Below are positions 1 to 8,499 of a stretch of 34,114 nt of DNA, piece by piece. This DNA comes from Caulobacteraceae bacterium (GTDB lineage: Bacteria; Pseudomonadota; Alphaproteobacteria; Caulobacterales; Caulobacteraceae): positions 1 to 34,114 of the forward strand of contig JANXUA010000145.1 in assembly GCA_025352085.1 (NCBI GenBank), in the 5' to 3' direction. The position numbers were made by a program, and so were the translations under genes. The notes under the pieces were generated by a model that made no database searches, was not told the origin of the DNA, and saw only the letters and a program-made list of their open reading frames with translations. Within the stretch, counting starts at the first letter, position 1. Each line of letters begins with the position of its first letter.

Positions 1-1
1 C

Positions 2-766
2 CTGACCAACTTCGAGGTTGGATGGAAAACCTCCTGGCTTGATCACCGGGTTCACTTCAATGGCGCGGTGTATGACGAAGACTGGAGCAACTTTCAGTTT
101 TCGTTCTTGGGTTTGAACAGCTTCACGGTCGTTGAAAATGCGCCGTCGGCGCGTATTTTGGGCGTCGAGAGCAATGTCGATTGGCGCGTTTCACCACAGC
201 TGACCGTGTCGGCGGCGGGTTCCTACAACGACGGCAAACTCACGCAAAATTTCTGTGGCGCCGATCCCGTCACCGGGATGATCATCGCCACCTGCGCGGA
301 CAGCGCCGCCCAGGCCATCCACGGTCAAGTCCTGCCCTTCACCTCGAAATTCAAGGGCAACATCACGGCGCGCTACACCTTCCCCCTGGCCGGATGGGAC
401 GCCCATGTCCAGGGTGCTCTGCTCTATCAATCCAGCTTCGAAACGGCGCTGAGGACCAGCGATCCGTTTCCCTCGCCCATCGGGAACGATCCGCCGGCCA
501 ACGACGTGAAATTGCAGGGAGCCGTAGGGGCCTACGCGACAGCTGATTTCAGCATCGGCGTAGAACACGAGAAGACGTCGATCGAATTGTTCGTCAAAAA
601 CGCGTTCGATCAGCGGGGCGAAGTCAACCGATACACACCCTGCACCACCGGCGTGTGCGCCGTCTCATACCCCCATGGGTCCACAACTCCCACGGTCCTG
701 CCGGCGCTCTACGTCGTGCCGATCCAGCCTCTGACAGTTGGGATCAAGGTGGGTCAGAAGTTCTAG
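2..766 (+). CDS. TonB-dependent receptor, C-terminal fragment
   Basis: This is the last 254 residues of a gene that begins outside the window; the frame is open from base 2. The sequence looks like the strands and loops of an outer-membrane beta-barrel: alternating aromatic and polar strands such as NFEVGWKTSWLDHRVHFNGA, then a closing segment ending VGIKVGQKF. A terminal phenylalanine is the usual outer-membrane barrel signature. An early WKTSWLD-type strand and a late F-V-K-N-A-F-D motif are common in TonB-dependent receptors. These take up siderophores, vitamins or oligosaccharides using energy from TonB/ExbBD. The substrate cannot be read from this fragment because the plug domain is missing. 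The sulfotransferase gene starts 22 bases downstream on the same strand, so the two are probably co-transcribed. Confidence 0.85.
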   Translation: MTNFEVGWKTSWLDHRVHFNGAVYDEDWSNFQFSFLGLNSFTVVENAPSARILGVESNVDWRVSPQLTVSAAGSYNDGKLTQNFCGADPVTGMIIATCADSAAQAIHGQVLPFTSKFKGNITARYTFPLAGWDAHVQGALLYQSSFETALRTSDPFPSPIGNDPPANDVKLQGAVGAYATADFSIGVEHEKTSIELFVKNAFDQRGEVNRYTPCTTGVCAVSYPHGSTTPTVLPALYVVPIQPLTVGIKVGQKF

Positions 767-788
767 CGGATCGTGCTAAAGGGCGGGC

Positions 789-2792
789 ATGACTGACGCG
801 CCCGCCGGATCGCTCGATGACGCCTTGGCGCACGCCGCCAAGCTGATGCCGACCCGCCCCGATCTGGCGCAGCGCCAGGGGGAGGAAATCCTCAAGGCCG
901 CGCCCGGTGATCCGCGCGCCGTGCTCGTGATCGGCATGGCGAAGCGACGATTGGGCGACACGCTTGGCGCGCGCGCGGTGCTGGAGCCTCTCGCAAATGC
1001 CCAGCCGCGTTCCGCCCAGACCCAATACGAGTGGGGAATGGTCCTCGCCTCCGAGGGCGACGAGGCCGCCGCCATCGCCGCCATTCGTCATGCGGTCGGC
1101 TTGAAGCGCGACATGCCGGATGCCTGGCGGGCGCTCGGCGATCTGTTGACGGCGGCGGGCGATCAGATCGGCGCCAACGGCGCCTATGCGGAGCATATCC
1201 GCGCCGCCACGCATGATCCCCGATTGATGAGGGCCGCCGATGCGCTCTGTGACGACAAGCTCGAAGTCGCCGAACACCTGTTGCGCGATCACCTAAAGGC
1301 ACACCCCACCGATGTCGCGGCCATGCGCATGCTAGCCGAGGCCGGTACGCGGTTGGGACGCAATGGCGACGCCGAGGCCCTGCTGACCCGCTGCCTGGAG
1401 CTGGCGCCGAGTTTCAGCGGCGCGCGCTACAATCTGGCGGTCGTGCTCTATCGCCAGCAGAAGGCCGCGGAGGCTATTGCCCATATTGAAGCGCTACTGA
1501 CCGAAGATCCGCGCGAGCCGAGTTATCGCAATCTCCTGGCCGCCTGTCTGGGGCTTGTCGGGGAATACCAGCGCGCCATTGAGGCCTATGAGGGCGTCCT
1601 GGCCGAGCACCCCCATTGGCCGAAGGTCTGGCTGAGCTACGGGCACGTCCTCAAGACCGCCGGACGTCGCGCCGACGCCATCGCCGCCTACAACCGTTGT
1701 ATCGCCATGGCGCCGCAATTGGGCGAAACCTACTGGAGCCTAGCCAATCTCAAGACCGTGCCGTTCTCGCCCGACCAGGAGGCGGAGATGCGGGCCTTGC
1801 TCACGCGCGAAGACCTGAGTGTCGAGGACCGGCTGCATCTGCACTATGCGCTGGGTAAGGCTCTGGAGGACGCCGGCGACCATGCCGCGTCTTTTGAACA
1901 CTATGCCGAGGGCGCGCGGCTACGGCGCGAGGGGGTCCCCTATGACGCGGACAAGACGACCGACCATATGCGCCGTGCCAAAGCCCTATTCACCGGCAAA
2001 TTTTTCGCCGATCGAGTCGATGGGGGATCGGGTGCGCCTGATCCGATCTTCATTGTCGGTCTGCCCCGATCGGGATCGACCCTGATCGAACAGATTCTCG
2101 CAAGTCACTCCGCCGTCGAGGGAACGATGGAATTGCCGGAGATCGTGTCCATTGCCCGCGAGGTCGGTCGCGTCGACAAACAGACCAACCTTTATCCCGA
2201 AATCCTCGCCGAACTAATCGCCGACGAGCGCGTCGCCCTTGGTGAGACTTTCATTGAGCGCACGCGCGTTCACCGCAAGCTCGGCCGTCCCTTTTTCATC
2301 GACAAGATGCCGAACAATTTCCAGCACATCGGCCTGATCAAATTGATCCTGCCGCGAGCCAAGATCATCGACGCGCGGCGCCATCCGATGGCCGCCTGTT
2401 TCTCCGCCTTCAAGCAGCACTTCGCGCGCGGTCAGGCTTTTTCCTACGATCTCGCCGACCTGGGCCGCTACTACGCGGACTATGTCGAGGTGATGGACCA
2501 CTATGATGTCGAACTGCCCGGCGCGGTCCATCGGGTCATCTACGAAGACATGGTCGAGGACACCGAAGGCGAAATCCGCCGCCTGCTGGCCTTTTGCGGA
2601 CTGCCATTCGAGGCGGGCTGTCTGCGCTTTTACGAAAACGACCGCGCCGTGCGCACCGCCAGCTCCGAACAGGTTCGCAAGCCGATTTTCCGCGAGGGTC
2701 TGGATCAGTGGCGCAATTACGAGCCGTGGCTCGCGCCGTTGAAGACCGCGCTGGGGCCGACTTTGGGCGCGTGGCGCGGGATCGTCCGTTAG
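789..2792 (+). CDS. TPR-repeat sulfotransferase family protein
   Basis: The 667-residue protein has two parts. Roughly the first 350 residues are helical TPR-like repeats rich in A-x-A and L-x-P-x-x-A patterns. From about residue 418 there is a sulfotransferase domain. The phosphosulfate-binding loop GLPRSGST lies at about 424-431, followed by LIEQILASH. RRHPMAACFSAFKQHF further on fits the 3'-phosphate-binding segment of PAPS-dependent enzymes. Known family members transfer sulfate from PAPS to a hydroxyl or amine; the acceptor here is unknown. I see no signal peptide, so it is probably cytoplasmic. The start is ATG at 789, 22 bases after the TonB receptor. The stop overlaps the stop of the convergent acuI gene by four bases. 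The family is confident; the biological role is not. Confidence 0.85.
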   Translation: MTDAPAGSLDDALAHAAKLMPTRPDLAQRQGEEILKAAPGDPRAVLVIGMAKRRLGDTLGARAVLEPLANAQPRSAQTQYEWGMVLASEGDEAAAIAAIRHAVGLKRDMPDAWRALGDLLTAAGDQIGANGAYAEHIRAATHDPRLMRAADALCDDKLEVAEHLLRDHLKAHPTDVAAMRMLAEAGTRLGRNGDAEALLTRCLELAPSFSGARYNLAVVLYRQQKAAEAIAHIEALLTEDPREPSYRNLLAACLGLVGEYQRAIEAYEGVLAEHPHWPKVWLSYGHVLKTAGRRADAIAAYNRCIAMAPQLGETYWSLANLKTVPFSPDQEAEMRALLTREDLSVEDRLHLHYALGKALEDAGDHAASFEHYAEGARLRREGVPYDADKTTDHMRRAKALFTGKFFADRVDGGSGAPDPIFIVGLPRSGSTLIEQILASHSAVEGTMELPEIVSIAREVGRVDKQTNLYPEILAELIADERVALGETFIERTRVHRKLGRPFFIDKMPNNFQHIGLIKLILPRAKIIDARRHPMAACFSAFKQHFARGQAFSYDLADLGRYYADYVEVMDHYDVELPGAVHRVIYEDMVEDTEGEIRRLLAFCGLPFEAGCLRFYENDRAVRTASSEQVRKPIFREGLDQWRNYEPWLAPLKTALGPTLGAWRGIVR

Positions 2793-3784
2793 GCGTTGAC
2801 GTCCACGACCACGCGGCCGCGAACCTGGCCGGCGAGGATGGCGGGGCCGAGCGCCGGAACATCGTTCAAGGCTGCCGGCACGACCATGGTTTCCAGTTTG
2901 GCGAGATCCAGATCGCGGGCCAGACGCCCCCACGCCTCCAAGCGGTCGGCCTTGGGCCGCATTACCGAGTCGATACCCGCCAGGGTAATGCCACGCAGAA
3001 TGAACGGGGCCACAGAGCCGGGCAGGTCCAGACCCTGCGCCAGACCGCAGGCCGTGACCACGCCGCCGTAGCGGGTCTGGCCCAGAACATTCACCAGGGT
3101 GTGCGAGCCGACCGAGTCGATCGCGCCGGCCCAACGCTCCTTGCCGAGCGGACGGCCGGGCGTCGACAGTCCGGCGCGATCAATGATCTCAGCGGCGCCC
3201 AGTGCGGTGAGATAGGGCCCTTCCGTTTCCTTGCGGCCGCTGGAGGCAATCACGCGGTAGCCTAGCTTGGTCAGAAGGGCGATGGCGACGCTGCCGACGC
3301 CGCCCGCCGCGCCGGTGACCAGAACGTCGCCCTTGTCCGGCGTCACGCCGCCGCGCTCAAGCGCTATCACCGACAGCATGGCGGTGTAGCCCGCGGTGCC
3401 GATCGCCATGGCCTGGGCGTTGGAGATACCGGAGGGGAGCTTGATCAGCCAATCGCCCTTGATCCGCGCCTTCTGCGCCAGACCGCCGTGATGAGTTTCG
3501 CCCACGCCCCAGCCGTTGAGGACGACCCGCTCGCCCGGCGCAAATTCCGGGTTAGACGAGGTCTCGACCACGCCGGAAAAATCGATCCCCGGGGTCAGGG
3601 GCCAGGCGCGGATGATCCCCGCCGCTCCGGTCAGAGCCAGGCCGTCCTTGAAGTTGACCGTCGAATAGTCGACGCGCACGGTGACATCGCCGTCCATCAG
3701 ATCGTCGTCGCCGATTTCGACAATGCGGGCGTCTTGCCCCGCGCCGGTCTTGAACATGCGCAGGGCGCGGAAACGATCGGTCAT
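2789..3784 (-). CDS. acuI: Acryloyl-CoA reductase AcuI/YhdH family (MDR oxidoreductase)
   Basis: This 331-residue zinc-independent medium-chain dehydrogenase/reductase has the YhdH/AcuI signatures. STVNFKD lies at 41-47, GTAGYTAMLSV at 129-139, and the NADPH-binding glycine motif GAAGGVG at 158-164. AcuI reduces acryloyl-CoA to propionyl-CoA with NADPH, which detoxifies acrylate and feeds DMSP or 3-hydroxypropionate breakdown products into propionyl-CoA metabolism. The frame is open to 3871, but the extra N-terminus is low-complexity, and ATG at 3784 (MTDRFRAL) is the family-like start. It lies ten bases downstream of the lipoprotein gene on the same strand. pccA and pccB, which would use its product, are in the same window about 13 kb away. 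Substrate is inferred from family; a generic quinone-oxidoreductase-like role is the alternative. Confidence 0.85.
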   Translation of the reverse strand: MTDRFRALRMFKTGAGQDARIVEIGDDDLMDGDVTVRVDYSTVNFKDGLALTGAAGIIRAWPLTPGIDFSGVVETSSNPEFAPGERVVLNGWGVGETHHGGLAQKARIKGDWLIKLPSGISNAQAMAIGTAGYTAMLSVIALERGGVTPDKGDVLVTGAAGGVGSVAIALLTKLGYRVIASSGRKETEGPYLTALGAAEIIDRAGLSTPGRPLGKERWAGAIDSVGSHTLVNVLGQTRYGGVVTACGLAQGLDLPGSVAPFILRGITLAGIDSVMRPKADRLEAWGRLARDLDLAKLETMVVPAALNDVPALGPAILAGQVRGRVVVDVNA

Positions 3785-3794
3785 GGTGCTTTCG

Positions 3795-4340
3795 CTAGTT
3801 GAGGGTGATCGCGCGCGGGCCGCCGTGTGTTTCCACCCGGCGACTGACCGCCACGGACTCGCCTTGCCCATCGATGGGCTTGGCGACGGTGATCACGTAC
3901 CAGGCGCCGTTGGGCAGTCCCGAGAAGGAGAAACGGTTGGACGCGTCGCAGGTCGCCTTGCGCACGTAGCGCGCCAGATCGCCGCTGGGCGCCGAAGGTC
4001 CCCGCGCGCGCACGATCGACACCGGCACGGCGGCGGAATTGGCCGAGCCATAGAGAACGACCATCCGCCGACGGCTCCAGGGGGTTTCGGGCGTGAGGAT
4101 GACATCGCCGCCCTGGCAGGTATACCGACCGCCGCTGCCGTGGAAGGCGAGGGCGCCGACAATCGAAGCGCCGCCGCCCCGCTGCGACCAGGCGAAATCG
4201 CGAGCTTCGAAGACGCCTCCCTCCGCGGGTGGAGGCTCATAGCCTGATGTGGGTGACACGGGTCCAAGCGGCACGTCCGCGCAGGCCGTGACCAGTAAAG
4301 AGATGAAACCGACGGCGGCGATGATGGTCAAACGCTTCAT
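3795..4340 (-). CDS. Putative lipoprotein, unknown function
   Basis: The 181-residue protein begins MKRLTIIAAVGFISLLVTAC. That is a positively charged start, a hydrophobic stretch and a lipobox (V-T-A-C) with the lipidated cysteine at residue 20. The next residue is alanine, which does not signal inner-membrane retention in enteric bacteria. The mature part is rich in glycine, serine and proline and contains two further cysteines. It ends in a beta-rich segment (FSFSGLPNGAWYVITVAKP) that resembles carboxypeptidase-regulatory or transthyretin-like folds; this is a weak resemblance. The start at 4340 was chosen because upstream in-frame ATGs would put the signal peptide in the middle of the protein. 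It precedes acuI by ten bases, so the two may share a transcript, though no shared function is evident. Confidence 0.75.
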   Translation of the reverse strand: MKRLTIIAAVGFISLLVTACADVPLGPVSPTSGYEPPPAEGGVFEARDFAWSQRGGGASIVGALAFHGSGGRYTCQGGDVILTPETPWSRRRMVVLYGSANSAAVPVSIVRARGPSAPSGDLARYVRKATCDASNRFSFSGLPNGAWYVITVAKPIDGQGESVAVSRRVETHGGPRAITLN

Positions 4341-4626
4341 GGAGACTAGCCTAAGATGGACCCGGGGCTTGGGCAACGGTTCAGCGTAAATTCGGTTGCC
4401 CGCCTGGAGCACGATGACCCAGGATAACGTCATTCTGGGTCTGAATCGTGCTCCAAACCCAAATGCACAGCTTGATTCAGACGTCGAAGCGACGTCATCA
4501 AGCTCAAGAGCCTGATGCGTTCATACGGAACAGATATGAACGATGAATCAGGCTCTCCACTCTTGCTTCTAGAGCAGGATTTAAGATTTTGGACGGTTCT
4601 GTCTAAAATCACCCTGCTCTGGCCGA
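4341..4626. repeat. Intergenic array of four imperfect hairpins
   Basis: This 286-base gap between two minus-strand genes holds four successive inverted repeats: 4405-4455, 4469-4504, 4507-4556 and 4571-4620. In the first three, the outer arms end in GAT/ATC. One arm carries an extra TCA (or TGA) that the other lacks, so each has exactly one GATTC/GAATC site (GANTC) at 4443-4447, 4474-4478 and 4545-4549. The fourth has a four-base TTAA bulge instead and no GANTC. It starts seven bases after the acyl-CoA dehydrogenase stop and could act as its terminator. From memory, Caulobacter has long intergenic repeats (CIR) with a CcrM site in one arm of an inverted repeat; this array fits that description. 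No protein-coding signal is visible. Confidence 0.8.
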
Positions 4627-5775
4627 CTATCCGCCTCGTTTCATGGTTTCCCGAGCGATCACAATCTGCTGGATCTGGCTGGTTCCCTCGTAGATGCGGA
4701 AGATACGCACGTCGCGATACAGCCGCTCAATGCCGTAGTCGGCGATGTAGCCCGCGCCGCCGAAGATCTGCACGGCGCGATCGGCGACCCGACCCACCAT
4801 TTCCGACGCATAGTATTTCGACGCCGCCGCCTCGAGTGTGACATTTTCGCCCAGGTCACGTTTGCGGGCGCTCTCAAGCGTGAGGGCGCGGGCGGCCAGA
4901 GCTTCGGTCTTGGAATCGGCGATCATGCCCTGGATCAGCTGGAAGTTGGCGATGGCCTGGCCGAACTGCTTGCGCTCAGACGCGTAGGCGACGCAGTCGG
5001 CCAGCAGCCGCTCGGCCACGCCGACGCAGATCCCGGCGATGTGCAGACGGCCGCGATCGAGCACCTGCATCGCCACCTTGAACCCCTCGCCTTCGGCGCC
5101 GAGCAAATTTTCGACGGGCACGCGGACATTTTCGAAGTTCACGTCGTGGATATGGGCGCCCTGCTGGCCCATCTTTTTCTCCGACTTGCCGACCGAAAGC
5201 CCCGTCAGGTCGCTGGGAACCAGGAACGCCGATACCCCCCCGCCGCCCTTGATGTCCGGATTGGAGCGCGCCATCACCGTGAACAGGCCCGCCCGTCTGG
5301 CGTTGGTGATGTAGCGTTTGGTTCCGTTCAGCACGTAAACGTCGCCGTCGCGGGTCGCGCGCGTGCGCACCGCGGCGCTGTCCGAGCCGGCCTCAGGTTC
5401 GGTCAGGGCGAAGGAGGTGACGATTTCGCCAGACGCGATGCCCGGCAACCATTTGGCCTTCTGCTCAGGTGTGCCGAACATCACCAGGCCTTGCGAGCCA
5501 ATGCCGACATTGGTGCCGAAGGCGGAGCGGAACGCCGGGCTCGTGCGGCCAAGCTCGATTCCGACCAGGCACTCGTCCTCCATCGAAAGATCAAGTCCGC
5601 CGTATTCCTCGGGAATAGACAGGCCGTAGAGCCCCAGGTCGCGCATTTCGCCCAGGACGTCATCGGGAATGGCGTCGTTTTCGGCGACCTGCGCCTCGAT
5701 CGGCCGCAGGCGTTCGGCCACGAATCGCCGAAGAGTTTCGATGAGGTGTTCGCGGGTGTCGATGTCTAGCGCCAT
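4627..5775 (-). CDS. Acyl-CoA dehydrogenase
   Basis: This 382-residue flavoenzyme has the normal family length. It catalyses alpha,beta-dehydrogenation of an acyl-CoA, passing electrons through FAD to electron-transfer flavoprotein, as in fatty-acid or branched-chain amino-acid breakdown. The substrate/FAD signature FALTEPEAGSD lies at 122-132. The YEGTSQIQ motif near the C-terminus contains the likely catalytic base, Glu363. The start is ATG at 5775 (MALDIDTREHL); the reading frame is open further upstream but without family-like sequence. The chain-length preference cannot be told from the sequence. A perfect 12-base palindrome at 5878-5889, about 100 bases upstream, is a candidate operator. 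The hairpin at 4571-4620 follows the stop directly. Confidence 0.92.
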   Translation of the reverse strand: MALDIDTREHLIETLRRFVAERLRPIEAQVAENDAIPDDVLGEMRDLGLYGLSIPEEYGGLDLSMEDECLVGIELGRTSPAFRSAFGTNVGIGSQGLVMFGTPEQKAKWLPGIASGEIVTSFALTEPEAGSDSAAVRTRATRDGDVYVLNGTKRYITNARRAGLFTVMARSNPDIKGGGGVSAFLVPSDLTGLSVGKSEKKMGQQGAHIHDVNFENVRVPVENLLGAEGEGFKVAMQVLDRGRLHIAGICVGVAERLLADCVAYASERKQFGQAIANFQLIQGMIADSKTEALAARALTLESARKRDLGENVTLEAAASKYYASEMVGRVADRAVQIFGGAGYIADYGIERLYRDVRIFRIYEGTSQIQQIVIARETMKRGG

Positions 5776-5953
5776 GATGATCGGCTTTCGGCTTGGGCTG
5801 GAGAATCGTCGCGCAATAAGCACAAACCGATTGTCTCGCCTATCGCCGACGGGACGATCAGCGTCACGCAAGGTTCAAGTGAATTCACTCGTTTTGTTAA
5901 CGAAGCTGTGATCAGACTCGGCTTCGCGAGGGATGACTTAGGGAGGCAATGCC
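5776..5953. promoter_or_regulatory. Divergent regulatory region with a 12-bp palindrome
   Basis: This 178-base region separates the leftward acyl-CoA dehydrogenase from the rightward His-rich peptide gene. It contains a perfect palindrome AGTGAATTCACT at 5878-5889 and a second small inverted repeat around GTTAAC (5891-5903). Both are candidate binding sites for a dimeric regulator. Upstream of the peptide gene lies a strong Shine-Dalgarno sequence, AGGGAGG at 5940-5946, seven bases before ATG 5954. I could not identify clear -35/-10 boxes. Confidence 0.4.
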
Positions 5954-6061
5954 ATGAAGACCTTTCTCGCCAAAGCCGCCGCCTCAACGGCCTTGATGTT
6001 CGCCGCCGCCAGCGCGCACGGCTGGCATCACCATCATCATTGGGATCACCACCACCATTAA
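5954..6061 (+). CDS. Secreted His-rich micropeptide (35 aa)
   Basis: The gene encodes only 35 residues. It starts at ATG 5954 behind a strong AGGGAGG ribosome-binding site with seven-base spacing. Residues 1-21 look like a classic signal peptide: MKTFLAK, then a hydrophobic alanine-rich core, then a likely cleavage site after ASA. The predicted mature peptide is HGWHHHHHWDHHHH, with ten histidines and two tryptophans in 14 residues. Such a sequence would be expected to bind Ni, Zn or Cu ions in the periplasm. That function is an inference from composition; I know no named family for it. The gene is too short for most ORF callers. It is followed 21 bases later by a strong hairpin. The ribosome-binding site, signal peptide and terminator together support a real gene. 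Confidence 0.7.
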   Translation: MKTFLAKAAASTALMFAAASAHGWHHHHHWDHHHH

Positions 6062-6082
6062 CGGGTAACGGGCGGGCGCCGA

Positions 6083-6107
6083 CCCCCTCTCGATTGGCGA
6101 GAGGGGG
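6083..6107. terminator. Strong GC hairpin, probable bidirectional terminator
   Basis: A perfect ten-base stem (CCCCCTCTCG / CGAGAGGGGG) closes a five-base ATTGG loop. It lies 21 bases after the His-rich peptide stop and 9 bases beyond the pheT stop, which reads the other way. There is no long T-run, so it may also be a member of a dispersed intergenic repeat. Confidence 0.5.
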
Positions 6108-6116
6108 AACGGGGCG

Positions 6117-8489
6117 TTAGCCGCGCAAAACGGCCCCGACCGCCTTGACCGCGGCGGCGATGATTTTGGACGACAGAGCCTCGATTTCGGCGTCGGCGAG
6201 CGTCTTGTCGCGCGGCTGGATAGTCACTTCGATGGCCACGGACTTCTGGCCCTCCACCACGCCCGCGCCTTCATAGACGTCGAACACCCGCGCCGCGGCG
6301 ATCAGCACGCGGTCAGCGCCGATGACGGCGCGAACGAGATCCTCGGCGGCGACGGACTTTTCCACCACGAACGCGAAATCGCGCGTTAGCGGCATCAGGG
6401 GCGATAGCGTCAGGGCGGACTTGGTCTTGGCCGTCTTGCGCTTGGGCTCCGGAAGGGCGTCAAGCCACAGCTCAAAAGCGTAGATCGGACCCTCCACATC
6501 CATCGCTTTCAGGGTCGCCGGGTGAACTTCGCCGAAGGCGGCCACCGCGACCTTGCCGAGGCGCAACTCGGCCGCACGACCCGGACGCCACCACGCTGCG
6601 GTCTCGCCCTGCGCGGTGCGCAGCGAGGCGGTCGGGGCGCCCAACTCCTCCAGCAGGTTCAGCAAATCCGCCTTCAAGGTGAAGAGATCGTCGCCCGGCG
6701 CCTTATCCCAGCGCTGCGCGGCGCCGGGGCTAAGAACCGCGGCGATGCTGGTGCGTTGATCTGCGGGTTCGACGCCGGCGAACACAGGGCCGATCTCGAA
6801 CAGAGCGGCGTCCTTGAAGCCGCGCTTGGCGTTGCGGCCGACCGCCTCGATCAGACCGATCAGCGCCGAAGGGCGCATGCAGTCGAGTTCGGTGGCGATG
6901 GGGTTTTCCAGCACCAGTTTCGGCTGGCCGCCGCCGAACAGGCTCGCCGTGTGACGGGCGGTGAACGACCAACCAACGGTTTCCAGATAGCCCGCCGCCG
7001 CGAGCGCGCGGCGGCCCACGCGAATACGGGCCTGGCGCGCCGTGAGGACCCCGCCGACCGCGCGGGGCATGTCGGGAAGGGGAACATCCGGCAGGTCGCC
7101 GTATCCGACGATCCGCGCGACCTCTTCGACAAGGTCCGCCTTGCCCTCGACGTCGCGGCGCCATGACGGGGGTTGGACGCGGCGACCGTCAACAGTGAAA
7201 CCGAGGGCGGTCAGGATCGCCAAGGTACGCTCCGGCGCGACATCCAATCCCGAAAGCTGCCGAACATATGCCGGATCAAAATCGATCGCTCCCCGGGGTG
7301 TCGGCGTCTCGCCGGCCACGACCACAGCCGATGCCTCGCCGCCGCACAAATCCAGAATCAGCCGCGTCGCCAATTCCACGCCCGGAACCAGTGACTCCGG
7401 ATCGACGCCGCGCGCGAAACGGTATTGCGCGTCGGAGGCGATGCCGGTGTCGCGCCCGGTCTGGGCGGCGCGGATCGGATCAAACCAGGCGCTTTCGATG
7501 AACACGTCGGTGGTGGTTTCAGAACAGCCCGTTGATGTCCCACCCATCACGCCGCCCAGGCCAATGGCGCCCGAGCCGTCGGCGATGACACAGATTTCAG
7601 GCGTGACCTGATAGGTCTTGCCGTCCAAAGCCGCCACGCGTTCGCCGGCGCGACCGAGCCGCGCCTCAATGAACCCGCCGCTGACCAGCGCCGCGTCATA
7701 GACGTGCAGCGGCCGCGCGCGGTCATAGGTGATCAGGTTGGTGATATCGACAAGGATGCTGATCGGGCGCAGGCCGATGGCTTTGAGCCGCTGCTGCAAC
7801 CAAGCCGGAGAAGGACCGTTCTTCACGCCTCGGATCAGGCGTCCGGCGAAGGCGGGGCAGGCGTCCGGCGCCGGCAAGCGGATATCGATCGGGCAGGGGA
7901 AGACGCCCGGCGTCGGCGTGACGGCCGTGTCCTTCAGCAGCCCCAATCCGGCGGCGGCCAGGTCGCGGGCGATCCCCGCCACGCCCAGCCAGTCGGGACG
8001 ATTGGGCGTGACCTCGAAATCGATCACCGCCTCCAGACCCAGCGCCCCGGCGGCGGGCGTTCCAATCGGCAGCTCGGTCAGTTCGAGAATGCCGTCAGAT
8101 TCTTCGGCGGTCTCCAGTTCGGCGGCCGAGCACAGCATGCCGTTGGAAATGACGCCGCGCACCGCGCGCGGCTCCAGGGTGATCCCCGAGCCCGGGATGA
8201 AGGCGCCGATCGGCGCGTAGATGGTGGTCAGGCCCGCGCGCGCATTGGGCGCGCCACAGACGATTTCCTTGCGCCCGTCGACCGTGTCGACCTGACAAAC
8301 CCGCAGGCGGTCGGCGTTGGGGTGCTGGACCGCGTCGATCACTTTGGCGACGGTGAAGGCGGCAAGTTTGGCGGCGGGATCGGACACATGCTCGACCTCC
8401 AGGCCGGCCATGGTCATGGCGTCGACGATCTCGGCCACCGTCGCGGTGGTGTCGAGGTGCTCTTTGAGCCAGGAAAGGGTGAATTTCAT
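6117..8489 (-). CDS. pheT: Phenylalanine--tRNA ligase beta subunit
   Basis: The 790-residue protein has the full length and domain order of bacterial PheT. It starts with the typical [14 protein letters not shown]. An OB-fold tRNA-binding domain follows at about 40-150 ([20 protein letters not shown]). Next come B3/B4 editing, B5 and catalytic-like domains, and a C-terminal anticodon-binding ferredoxin-like domain ([22 protein letters not shown]). With PheS it forms the alpha2-beta2 enzyme that charges tRNA-Phe and removes mischarged tyrosine. ATG at 8489 lies ten bases after the pheS stop, so the two subunits are made from one transcript. Confidence 0.97.
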   Translation of the reverse strand: MKFTLSWLKEHLDTTATVAEIVDAMTMAGLEVEHVSDPAAKLAAFTVAKVIDAVQHPNADRLRVCQVDTVDGRKEIVCGAPNARAGLTTIYAPIGAFIPGSGITLEPRAVRGVISNGMLCSAAELETAEESDGILELTELPIGTPAAGALGLEAVIDFEVTPNRPDWLGVAGIARDLAAAGLGLLKDTAVTPTPGVFPCPIDIRLPAPDACPAFAGRLIRGVKNGPSPAWLQQRLKAIGLRPISILVDITNLITYDRARPLHVYDAALVSGGFIEARLGRAGERVAALDGKTYQVTPEICVIADGSGAIGLGGVMGGTSTGCSETTTDVFIESAWFDPIRAAQTGRDTGIASDAQYRFARGVDPESLVPGVELATRLILDLCGGEASAVVVAGETPTPRGAIDFDPAYVRQLSGLDVAPERTLAILTALGFTVDGRRVQPPSWRRDVEGKADLVEEVARIVGYGDLPDVPLPDMPRAVGGVLTARQARIRVGRRALAAAGYLETVGWSFTARHTASLFGGGQPKLVLENPIATELDCMRPSALIGLIEAVGRNAKRGFKDAALFEIGPVFAGVEPADQRTSIAAVLSPGAAQRWDKAPGDDLFTLKADLLNLLEELGAPTASLRTAQGETAAWWRPGRAAELRLGKVAVAAFGEVHPATLKAMDVEGPIYAFELWLDALPEPKRKTAKTKSALTLSPLMPLTRDFAFVVEKSVAAEDLVRAVIGADRVLIAAARVFDVYEGAGVVEGQKSVAIEVTIQPRDKTLADAEIEALSSKIIAAAVKAVGAVLRG

Positions 8490-8499
8490 AGCGCCGCCC

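Noticed and set aside
4405-4620. Considered as a CRISPR array or tRNA cluster
   Set aside because: The units are inverted repeats of differing sequence with no constant direct repeat, no spacers of equal length, no cas genes and no tRNA cloverleaf.
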